DNA from: Candidatus Hydrogenedentota bacterium
GTDB taxonomy: Bacteria; Hydrogenedentota; Hydrogenedentia; Hydrogenedentales; SLHB01
Assembly: GCA_016215105.1 (NCBI GenBank)
Contig: JACRLJ010000101.1
Location: forward strand, 9,302 to 44,773
Direction: 5' to 3'
DNA: 35,472 nucleotides
In this document: one piece after another, positions 1 to 6,507 of the stretch
How positions within the stretch are numbered: the first letter of the stretch is position 1
Layout of the letters: each line of letters opens with the position of its first letter
Notes under the pieces: model-generated
The model's input: the letters and a program-made list of their open reading frames with translations, nothing else
Databases searched by the model: none
Told to the model about the DNA's origin: nothing
Position numbers and translations under genes: made by a program

Positions 1-963
1 GAATTTTTCGACGGCCCACGCGGCGTGCAGCACCATCAGGCGAGCCGCGCTGATCTCCGCGCGGCTTTCCGCAATCCAGCCCTGAACAAACTGCCGCGTT
101 GCCAGCGGATCGTGGGGCGCGAGTTCGCGGACGACCGCGTAGCGGCACATGAGGTCGAGGCTACGCTCGCAAATTCCAATCCAGCGCATGCAATGGTGGA
201 TTCGACCTGGCCCGAGGCGTTCCTGGGCGATGAGGAAGCCCATACCCTCTTTGGCTAGGATGTTGGACTGGGGCACACGGCAATTCTCGTAACGAATCTC
301 CCCGTGGCTACTCCAGCCCTCACCGGTATGACCCATCACAGAGGTGTTGCGCACGAGCGTAAATCCCGGCGTGTCCGTGGGAACGATGATTTGGCTGGCG
401 CGCAGGTGCACGGGCGCATCCGGGTCTGTCACCGCCATGACGACGGCGAACGCAGCGCCATCGGCAGAGGTGCTAAACCACTTGTGACCGCTGATTACGT
501 AGTCGTTTCCGTCCTTGATGGCGCGCGTGCTCATCCACACGGGGTTGGAACCGGCGTGTTCCGGTTCGGTCATCGAGAAGCAACTGCGGATCTTTCCTTC
601 GAGCAAGGGTTTCAAATAGGTCTTCTGTTGTTGCTCGGTGCCGAACTGGATCAGGATTTCCATGTTTCCCGCGTCGGGGGCTTGGCAGTTGAACAGGTAG
701 TTCCCCAGCGGACACCGGCCGAGTTCGGCGCTGACCAGACCGTGCTCGACCAACCCGAGCCCCATGCCGCCGTGGTTCTTGGGGATCTGGGGAAGCCACC
801 ATCCGCGCTGCTTGACCTTGTTGCGCAGCGCTTCGAGTTCCGGCGCCAGTTCATTAAAGCCGCGCGACAGGAAGTCGCGCTCGAGTGGATAGGCCTCCGT
901 TTCAAGGAACTCCCTGATTTTTCCCAGAAGATCCTGCATTTGGTCCGAAACAGTGAAATCCAT
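1..963 (-). CDS. Acyl-CoA dehydrogenase family protein (3' part cut off by window edge)
   Basis: FAD-dependent alpha,beta-dehydrogenation of an acyl-CoA in the cytoplasm is the family role. I translated this frame directly; it stays open for 321 codons from ATG at 961-963 to the window edge, so the C-terminal part is missing. It starts MDFTVSDQMQDLLGKIREFL, typical of the all-alpha N-terminal domain. The flavin/substrate signature SCFSMTEPEHAGSNP is visible near residue 150, followed by a beta domain with SGHKWFSTSADGA. AAGGAG lies 8 nt before the ATG and supports the start. It lies about 120 bp downstream of a histidine phosphatase gene on the same strand. In other bacteria such pairs occur with APH-like kinases in hydroxy-acyl-CoA catabolism, so its substrate could be of that kind; this is inference. 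Confidence 0.93.
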   Translation of the reverse strand, partial: MDFTVSDQMQDLLGKIREFLETEAYPLERDFLSRGFNELAPELEALRNKVKQRGWWLPQIPKNHGGMGLGLVEHGLVSAELGRCPLGNYLFNCQAPDAGNMEILIQFGTEQQQKTYLKPLLEGKIRSCFSMTEPEHAGSNPVWMSTRAIKDGNDYVISGHKWFSTSADGAAFAVVMAVTDPDAPVHLRASQIIVPTDTPGFTLVRNTSVMGHTGEGWSSHGEIRYENCRVPQSNILAKEGMGFLIAQERLGPGRIHHCMRWIGICERSLDLMCRYAVVRELAPHDPLATRQFVQGWIAESRAEISAARLMVLHAAWAVEKF

Positions 964-1084
964 TACTTATGCTCCTTCAGCACGGTGGCTCCGATTTCCA
1001 GCGCGGTGCTGCGGCGTATCCACGCCAATGTCCATTCACTCTATTTGTGCCGCTACTACCGCGAGGCCATCATACCGCACATCC

Positions 1085-1804
1085 CTACCGATACGTCCAC
1101 AACTCCTGGCTATCGAGATGCGGAAACGCGTTGAACGAACTCACCGTGAACCGGTCTTCCGTAAACAGGAATTCCGTTACCGCGGCATTCCGCACCATCC
1201 AAGTTAGATTCAACGTGGCCTCCGGCGTCAGCTTGAGCGCGTATTGCATGGCCACACCTGTAGGACCGCCAGACGTGAACGCCGCAATGCGTTGACCGTT
1301 CGATGCGTTGCTGGTTATCGCAGTTATGCCGTTCCGCACCCGCGTCACAAACGCCGGCCAGGCCTCGTACTCGGGCGCCGACAACTCGCCGCGCACCCAA
1401 CGCAGCATGACCTCCTCGAACACCTTCTGGAAGGTCCGCGCCTTTTCCTGAACACCTTCCGCCCGCAGAAACGCGTTTTCCATACTCCGAACGCGTTCAT
1501 CGTCCGCCGTCAACCGAGGGAGGTACTGCGTCATGACTTCGTGACCTTGGTGTTCGGCAAGCCCCTCGATCACGACAGGGTCGGGCGCCGTCATGTTAAG
1601 GTTCCGCAGCGTCTCGACGGCGATTTCCGCCGTCCGCCGCTGCCGTAGCAGGGGACCGGTATAGACGGCGTCAAACCGGACTTCGTGGCGGGCCCAATAC
1701 TCGCCCAGGAGCCGCGCCTGCCATTCACCCAGGGGTGACAACTTGTCGTAGTCATCTTCGAGAAACGACGCCTGACCATGGCGGATTACGGTCAACACAC
1801 TCAT
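1085..1804 (-). CDS. Histidine phosphatase (phosphoglycerate-mutase-like) family protein
   Basis: 239 aa, one phosphoglycerate-mutase-like domain. The nucleophile motif RHG is at residues 8-10 (RHGQAS) and a family acidic motif LAEHQGHE is at about 82-89. The second core histidine, usually in a SHGG-type motif, is replaced: the segment reads AAFTSGGPTG at about 174-183, with Ser178 where His is expected. The family is cytoplasmic and hydrolyses phosphoesters, but the substrate cannot be read from sequence. The start ATG (1802-1804) has GGGAGAG just upstream. The gene precedes the acyl-CoA dehydrogenase on the same strand, and a terminator-like hairpin separates it from the cytochrome gene. 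It is therefore probably transcribed with the dehydrogenase rather than with the cytochrome. Confidence 0.9.
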   Translation of the reverse strand: MSVLTVIRHGQASFLEDDYDKLSPLGEWQARLLGEYWARHEVRFDAVYTGPLLRQRRTAEIAVETLRNLNMTAPDPVVIEGLAEHQGHEVMTQYLPRLTADDERVRSMENAFLRAEGVQEKARTFQKVFEEVMLRWVRGELSAPEYEAWPAFVTRVRNGITAITSNASNGQRIAAFTSGGPTGVAMQYALKLTPEATLNLTWMVRNAAVTEFLFTEDRFTVSSFNAFPHLDSQELWTYR

Positions 1805-1849
1805 TCAATTCTCTCCCGAGTCGGCACAGGATAGCAGATGCTCGTGCGG

Positions 1850-1897
1850 GAGAAAACGTAGCCGCCTCCAGCGCTTGGAGGCGCGGCTGGAGGCGGC
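1850..1897 (-). terminator. Rho-independent-type terminator after the cytochrome gene
   Basis: Perfect 12-bp inverted repeat, GCCGCCTCCAGC at 1861-1872 and its complement at 1886-1897, with a 13-nt loop. On the minus strand it is followed by TACGTTTTCT. It lies 26 nt after the stop of the cytochrome fragment and before the phosphatase start. The T-run is short, so termination may be partial. Confidence 0.6.
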
Positions 1898-1922
1898 AGG
1901 GAAGATAATGCGGCTTTGCTTT

Positions 1923-2774
1923 TTACAGGCAGCGCATGAACGCCACCATGTCGGCCTTTTCCTGTTCACTGAGGCCGGTGTTTAGCACCAGATTGAAGAA
2001 CTCGACGGTATCCTCCAGCGTGAGCAGGCGTCCGTCGTGGAGGTAGGGCGGCGATTCTTTAATACCGCGCAGCGGGAAGGTCTTGATGGGGCCGTCGGCG
2101 GAGGCCATTTCACCGTTGACCATCTGGGGTTTGTAGAAGCGTTCGGCTTTGAGGTTGTGCATCAGGTTGTCGGTGTAGTAGGGCGCGGAATGGCATTCGG
2201 CGCACTTGCCTTTGCCGAAAAAGAGTCTCTCGCCCCGCAATTCGGACGCGCTGGCCTTGGATGGAATCAGTTTTCCGAGAATGTCCAACTTCGGCGCGGG
2301 CGGGAAATCGAGCAGCTCTTCAAATTCCGACATGGCGTGAACCTGGCTGCCGCGATCGAGAATGTTCGCGCCTTTTTTGGCGGCCAACAAGGGGTCGCCG
2401 TCAAAGTAGGCCGCGCGCTGCTCGAATTCGGTGAAGTCTTCGACGGTCTTCAGCGCGCGCTGCGAGCCGAACAGGCGCTGGATGTTGACACCGCGAAGGG
2501 ACGGCGCTTCGATGCGGTGGCGGAACTCTTGCGGACGAATGTCGCCAACCAAGTGCGTGGCCCCGTTGGTGTGACCGTTCACGTGGCAGTCAAAGCAGGT
2601 CACGCCACCGCTGGCTTTCAAGGACCGGCGGTCGTCGGTCTGGTTGAACTGTTGTTGCGGAAACGGTGTCGTCAGCAGCCGCAGCCCTTCGAGTTGTTTG
2701 GGGTTCAGAATACCGTTGAATATCCCGTAGTAGTTGGCCCCGGTCACCACTTTGCCTTGTGACACATCGCCCAA
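1923..2774 (-). CDS. Cytochrome c peroxidase-like protein, C-terminal part (broken gene)
   Basis: 283 codons from a formal TTG, carrying the catalytic part of a diheme cytochrome c peroxidase/MauG-like protein. Two CxxCH haem-binding sites are visible: CFDCH (about residue 60) and CAECH (about residue 193). The C-terminal stretch TFPLRGIKESPPYLHDGRLL is typical of the family. The frame is the same as the ORF at 2799-3242, which holds the signal peptide; a single TAG at 2799-2801 separates them. Read through the TAG, the protein continues IYLTTRPDLGDVSQG, so the real gene spans 1923-3242. From memory of the family I expect about 30-40 more residues between the two halves, so an internal deletion is likely as well. 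The TTG start has no convincing ribosome site, and without the signal peptide this part could not be exported and haem-loaded. Confidence 0.8.
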   Translation of the reverse strand: MGDVSQGKVVTGANYYGIFNGILNPKQLEGLRLLTTPFPQQQFNQTDDRRSLKASGGVTCFDCHVNGHTNGATHLVGDIRPQEFRHRIEAPSLRGVNIQRLFGSQRALKTVEDFTEFEQRAAYFDGDPLLAAKKGANILDRGSQVHAMSEFEELLDFPPAPKLDILGKLIPSKASASELRGERLFFGKGKCAECHSAPYYTDNLMHNLKAERFYKPQMVNGEMASADGPIKTFPLRGIKESPPYLHDGRLLTLEDTVEFFNLVLNTGLSEQEKADMVAFMRCL

Positions 2775-2798
2775 ATCCGGCCGAGTGGTGAGATAGAT

Positions 2799-3242
2799 CT
2801 ATTTTGGGAAGAGCATGCCGCCTTCGGGATGATTGGGATGGGGTAAGGGCAAGAATCCCTTCGGCCACAGGCCTTTTTCGGCGATCTGCTCCGGCGTCAT
2901 GCGCGCCAAACTTTGCCAAGTCTGGCCGGCCGGCAACTTCGCGCGCACCCCGGCCTGCACCGCCTTGCCGCGGGACATCGTGACACCTTGGGCGGGCCGG
3001 TCGCTGAGGTCATAGCGTTCCTGCAGCAAATCCATCTGCCGCTGCATAATCTTGGGCTTTTCGGCCTGCATCCGCGTCACCACCGCCGGAAACGGTTCTT
3101 CAACCGAGGGCGAATAGCTCGAGGGGCGTTTATCCGCGCCCAGCACCACGGTGGAGGACAGAAGCAGCGCCATGCCCAACGCGGCCGCCGCGCATGCCGC
3201 GCCGGTCTTCCCCGATAGACACCATCGTATGTTCGTCTTCAT
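2799..3242 (-). CDS. Cytochrome c peroxidase-like protein, N-terminal part (broken gene)
   Basis: 147 aa ending at an in-frame TAG (2799-2801). It starts with a clear Sec signal peptide: a basic n-region, then a hydrophobic AACAAAALGMALLLSSTVVL stretch before ADK at about residue 36. The remainder (RYDLSDRPAQGVTMSRGKA, then PLPHPNHPEGGMLFPK) resembles the N-terminal part of periplasmic diheme cytochromes sometimes labelled cytochrome B6. AAAGGAG lies 7 nt upstream of the ATG, so translation initiation looks intact. No haem motif is left in this half. It is the 5' half of the gene whose catalytic half is 1923-2774; both are in one frame. It is divergent from an OxyR-type regulator, which fits a peroxide-responsive peroxidase. 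Confidence 0.8.
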   Translation of the reverse strand: MKTNIRWCLSGKTGAACAAAALGMALLLSSTVVLGADKRPSSYSPSVEEPFPAVVTRMQAEKPKIMQRQMDLLQERYDLSDRPAQGVTMSRGKAVQAGVRAKLPAGQTWQSLARMTPEQIAEKGLWPKGFLPLPHPNHPEGGMLFPK

Positions 3243-3304
3243 CGTGATTCTCCTTTGTTTTGAGTTGATTCAGGCGCCTTTTGGCCACACCATTTTTCAG
3301 TGGC

Positions 3305-3333
3305 TTGAATCCTACGCTTCCGCGCGGTATAAG
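3305..3333 (+). promoter_or_regulatory. Probable sigma70-type promoter of the OxyR-like gene
   Basis: TTGAAT at 3305-3310, 17-nt spacer, TATAAG at 3328-3333. Transcription would start near 3340, inside the OxyR-like operator, which suits autorepression. Confidence 0.5.
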
Positions 3334-3337
3334 TGAA

Positions 3338-3374
3338 ATATATTGTTTCTATGGGTTGAATAGGAAAATCCGAT
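3338..3374 (+). promoter_or_regulatory. OxyR-like operator in the divergent intergenic region
   Basis: CTAT (3349-3352), 7 nt, ATAG (3360-3363) is exactly the central spacing of the OxyR consensus, two ATAGnTnnnAnCTAT halves separated by 7 nt. The left 15-mer (3338-3352) matches ATA, T and CTAT. The right 15-mer (3360-3374) matches ATAG plus three further positions. The site covers the predicted start of transcription and reaches into the regulator's ATG. Confidence 0.55.
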
Positions 3375-4305
3375 GACACTGCATCAATTGCGCTATTTTG
3401 TGGCGGTGGTAACGAACAAGAATTTCACGCGCGCGGCCGAGAAATGCCTGGTCGCCCAACCCTCGTTGAGTCAGCAAATCATCCAGTTGGAGCGTGAACT
3501 AGGCCACAAACTCTTGGAGCGACTGGGGCGAACGGTGCGCCCTACCGAGGCCGGCAAGATGTTCCATGAGCGGGCCGTCGCGATTCTCGCTTCGGTCGAT
3601 GAAGCCAAACGGCGCGTGGTTGAAGTGGGCGATCCGGAGCGGGGAACGCTTCGGGTTGGGGCCATTCCCACTGTGGCGCCCTACTTGTTGCCGCCGCTGA
3701 TAACCCGGTTTCTGCGGGACTTTCCCCGGGCCGCATTTGAGGTTACCGAAGACTTGACGGAACACACGGTGCGAGGCTGTCTCGACGGATCCCTGGATTT
3801 TGGGTTGGTGGCGTTGCCAATCGGGGACCCGCGTTTGCTTGTGGAGCCTATCCTGCGGGAAGAGTTGTTGTTGGTGACGCCTTCGGGACACCGCTTTCGG
3901 CGGAAACGGAAGGTGTGCATTCTGGACTTGATCGGCGAGCCGTTCATTCTACTCAGTGAGGCGCATTGCCTTGGCGAGCAGATAGTGGATTTTTGCGCAC
4001 AGCAGTCGTGCCAGCCCTTGATCACCTGCCAGAGCGCGCAATTGCTGACCGTCCAGGAGTTGGTGGCGGCGGGCCAAGGGATATCGCTCATCCCCGCGAT
4101 GGCCTGCGCCAAGGATAAGAGTCCAGAGCGCCATTGCCGTTCCCTGGCAGATTCCAAACCCAGCCGGACCTTGGCGGTGATTCGACATAAGGACCGCTAT
4201 CAGAGCCCGCTGGCGGCCCGTTTTGTGGAGGCATTGAAGTATTACGCCCGAGCCTGCCCGTGCCCGGGAGTGACCGACATGGCGGAAACCACCTCGGTAC
4301 ACTGA
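3373..4305 (+). CDS. oxyR: LysR-family regulator of OxyR type (peroxide sensor)
   Basis: 310 aa, full LysR length. Residues 1-60 form the winged helix-turn-helix (MTLHQLRYFVAVVTNKNFTR, then PSLSQQIIQLERELGHKLLE); the rest is the periplasmic-binding-type effector domain. The segment HCLGEQIVDFC places cysteines at residues 199 and 208, the same numbers and spacing as the redox-active Cys199/Cys208 of E. coli OxyR. That supports a thiol-disulfide peroxide switch rather than a small-molecule inducer. The gene is divergent from the cytochrome c peroxidase-like gene and overlaps an OxyR-like operator at its start. The likely role is to activate that peroxidase and repress itself; this is inference. 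The C-terminal tail after about residue 290 is poorly conserved. The symbol reflects type, not tested function. Confidence 0.85.
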   Translation: MTLHQLRYFVAVVTNKNFTRAAEKCLVAQPSLSQQIIQLERELGHKLLERLGRTVRPTEAGKMFHERAVAILASVDEAKRRVVEVGDPERGTLRVGAIPTVAPYLLPPLITRFLRDFPRAAFEVTEDLTEHTVRGCLDGSLDFGLVALPIGDPRLLVEPILREELLLVTPSGHRFRRKRKVCILDLIGEPFILLSEAHCLGEQIVDFCAQQSCQPLITCQSAQLLTVQELVAAGQGISLIPAMACAKDKSPERHCRSLADSKPSRTLAVIRHKDRYQSPLAARFVEALKYYARACPCPGVTDMAETTSVH

Positions 4306-4337
4306 CCGCGCGATTCAATGCAATGCCGCCCAACAAT

Positions 4338-4970
4338 CTATCCCTGAGACCGCAGCTTCTGGAGCATATCCTCCAGTGCGCCGATGATTCGGTCTTGCGC
4401 TTCCCCGTAGAGATCCTCCTCCCGAAGTATGTCCAGCGCGGCGCGGCACTTGACGAGGGTCGTCTGTGCGTCCCCCTCCGCGTCGGCGCGCCGGGCGGCC
4501 TCGTACACGCGCTCGAACTTAAGGCGGGAGTTCGCCGCGATCTGGCGCGCGCGTTCTTCGGGAGAGTCGGCGAGGGCGCGTTCACGCTCCTGGAGCCACT
4601 TGCGCATCGGGAGGGGCGGAGGTCCTTTTCCCGCGGCGCGCGCGCTCATCGCCGCCAGCGCGTGCAATGTGCAGGCGCGGGCCTCGGCTGCCCGCTCGGG
4701 CGTAACTGACGTGGGATTGTAGACGGCGAGATTATGGCGGCACCCTGGATGGAACAGTCCGTCTTTGATTGCCTGAGCGACGGTCGGGAATCCGCGAGTA
4801 CGTCCGCTGACGCTGAGAACCGCCCCCACCCAATCCAGGCACGGGTCGTCTTTGTCGCGCGGTCCGATGACAACCACCAGCTCCATGCCGGCTTCGGCTA
4901 ACCGCGCCAGCAAATAGCTGCGATTGTCGTCCGGCTTAGAAGATGCCCGCTCCGTCATATTGCATTTCAA
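4338..4970 (-). CDS. Unrecognised protein with a phage minor-capsid (MuF)-like motif
   Basis: 210 aa, no signal peptide or membrane segment. Residues about 40-90 (DPCLDWVGAVLSVSG, then FPTVAQAIKDGLFHPGCRHN) resemble the C-terminal conserved block of phage minor capsid protein 2/MuF-type proteins: Cys, Trp-x-Gly, a Ser-Gly turn, then a HPxCRH motif. The remainder is a charged helical region, probably coiled coil (ERERALADSPEERARQIAAN onward). No other phage gene is near. ATG at 4968-4970 has GAGG 7-8 nt upstream; a second Met four codons in is possible. It follows the MFS gene by 58 bp and could be the last gene of that operon; it is convergent with the OxyR-like gene, 32 bp apart. The coding call is sound, but the function is unknown. 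Confidence 0.7.
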   Translation of the reverse strand: MKCNMTERASSKPDDNRSYLLARLAEAGMELVVVIGPRDKDDPCLDWVGAVLSVSGRTRGFPTVAQAIKDGLFHPGCRHNLAVYNPTSVTPERAAEARACTLHALAAMSARAAGKGPPPLPMRKWLQERERALADSPEERARQIAANSRLKFERVYEAARRADAEGDAQTTLVKCRAALDILREEDLYGEAQDRIIGALEDMLQKLRSQG

Positions 4971-4987
4971 ACCTCGGCCCTAACAGC

Positions 4988-5005
4988 GTCAGTGGCTCCG
5001 CTGAC
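4988..5005 (-). repeat. Short hairpin repeat, copy 1 (CAGTGGCTCC family)
   Basis: GTCAGTG GCTC CGCTGAC forms a 7-bp stem with one G-T pair. It lies in the leader of the 4338-4970 gene. It shares TCAGCGG, GGAGCCACTGA and the following CGC with the hairpin at 32610-32635, which is also in a leader, that of the carbamoyltransferase gene. No U-run follows, so it is not a classical terminator. Confidence 0.45.
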
Positions 5006-5028
5006 AACAGTATAGCGCGGAAGCGGCG

Positions 5029-6414
5029 TCACGCGTTATCGCGCTGCCAGGCCCTCAGGTACCGCATGCTGCGCGCGAAGGGGAGCATCCCTTTGTAGAG
5101 GAGGAGCGCAGAAGCGGCGCAGGAGAGAACGCTCACGATCAGAAGCGAATAACCCACCGCGTTGTCGTCGTGAAAGACGTAGTCGGTAAACAGAGCGACA
5201 GCGCTGGGGCCAAGCCCCATGCCAATGAGATTTACCAAGAACAGATACACCGCCGAGGCCTGTCCACGCATTGAGTGAGGCATCATTTCCTGGATCGCGG
5301 CGGGGGCCACTCCGAAAGGCATGGCGAGCGCGAAGACGAACGGCGCCAGCAAGGCCATCGCCACCGTTCCGTCGGAGACCAGAGGATATGCCATTGAGAG
5401 CGGAATGGCGGCCAAGGCCGCGATGAATCCGGTACGCATTTTCGCGTCCTCGTACCCTTTGCGGGTTAGCGCGTCCGCCAATCGTCCTCCGCATAGGATT
5501 CCCGCTGAGCCAAATACCATCATAATGGTCCCATACCAGAGCCCGACTTGCGCCGGGGGCCACCCGTGGCAGCGGCCGAAAAACGCCGGAATCCAGCCGG
5601 CGCAGCCGTAGCTTGCCAACGCGAACAGCGAGAATCCCAGATTGTGGCTGATGAATGTGCCCCTGTTATTCCACACATAGCCCGCCACTTCGCGAATGGA
5701 CGGGGCGCCGTTCGACTTGCCGCCGGCGTCCTTGCCGCCCATGGCTCCCCGGCGCGGTTCCCGTACCGTGTACACTAAGAGCGCGAACATCAACCCGGGA
5801 ATTCCGATCACGAAGAAGACCGTTTGCCACGGTTCGAGTTGGCCGATTATGGGGAGCACATAGTGCGTTTGGGCGGACGCCATCCCAATGACGAGTCCGC
5901 CGGCCAGATAGGCCAGGCCCGAGCCGATATAGATACCCATCCCGTACACACTGATGGCCGTGGCCAGGCGTTCCTTCGGAAAATAGTCTGAGATCAGCGA
6001 GTAGGCGGACGGCGACAGCGCGGCTTCGCCCACGCCCACGCCCATGCGAAGAAACAGCAGTTGGGCGTAGTTTCGAGCGACACCGCAACACGCCGTCATG
6101 AGACTCCACACGGTCACTCCGGCGGCGATAAGGCTTCGCCGGCTTTTCAGGTCCGCGACCCGGCCCAAGGGAATTCCGAAGAACGTGTAGAAGAGCGCGA
6201 ACGAGGAGCCCATCAGCAGACTCATCTCGAAATCGCTGATGTGCAGGGCGGCGCGCATGGGCTTTACCAGAAGGGACAGGATTTGCCGATCGATGAACGA
6301 CAAGACGTAAACCAGCATCAAGACGCCTACGACGTACCACGCGTAGGCTTCGGAATGGCGCGGAGGCTCCGGCGTTTGGGGCGGGACCGGCTCCGCGACG
6401 TGACGACCTTCCAC
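5029..6414 (-). CDS. MFS transporter (spinster-like)
   Basis: 461 aa with about 12 hydrophobic segments starting at AYAWYVVGVLMLVYVLSF. Residues around 42-75 (SFIDRQILSLLVKPMR, then FEMSLLMGSSFALFYTFFGI) match the first helices of spinster-type MFS permeases, and the loop PLGRVADLKSRR is the MFS motif after helix 2. It is an inner-membrane secondary transporter with unknown substrate. The start is GTG at 6412-6414, chosen because a perfect AGGAGG lies 5 nt upstream. It follows the GH95 gene by 93 bp on the same strand, so import of a sugar or other product released outside the cytoplasm is plausible but unproven. Confidence 0.9.
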   Translation of the reverse strand: MEGRHVAEPVPPQTPEPPRHSEAYAWYVVGVLMLVYVLSFIDRQILSLLVKPMRAALHISDFEMSLLMGSSFALFYTFFGIPLGRVADLKSRRSLIAAGVTVWSLMTACCGVARNYAQLLFLRMGVGVGEAALSPSAYSLISDYFPKERLATAISVYGMGIYIGSGLAYLAGGLVIGMASAQTHYVLPIIGQLEPWQTVFFVIGIPGLMFALLVYTVREPRRGAMGGKDAGGKSNGAPSIREVAGYVWNNRGTFISHNLGFSLFALASYGCAGWIPAFFGRCHGWPPAQVGLWYGTIMMVFGSAGILCGGRLADALTRKGYEDAKMRTGFIAALAAIPLSMAYPLVSDGTVAMALLAPFVFALAMPFGVAPAAIQEMMPHSMRGQASAVYLFLVNLIGMGLGPSAVALFTDYVFHDDNAVGYSLLIVSVLSCAASALLLYKGMLPFARSMRYLRAWQRDNA

Positions 6415-6507
6415 AGGGACCTCCTGTCATTGAACGATGAAATACTGCCGCGCCGCTAGACTGAAGGTTTTGTGGGTGAAAATCAAGCGCGCCCGCGTTG
6501 GCGCTTT

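Noticed and set aside
2799-2801. TAG read as pyrrolysine or programmed readthrough
   Set aside because: No pyrrolysine genes in view and the family has no such residue; deletion or mutation is simpler.
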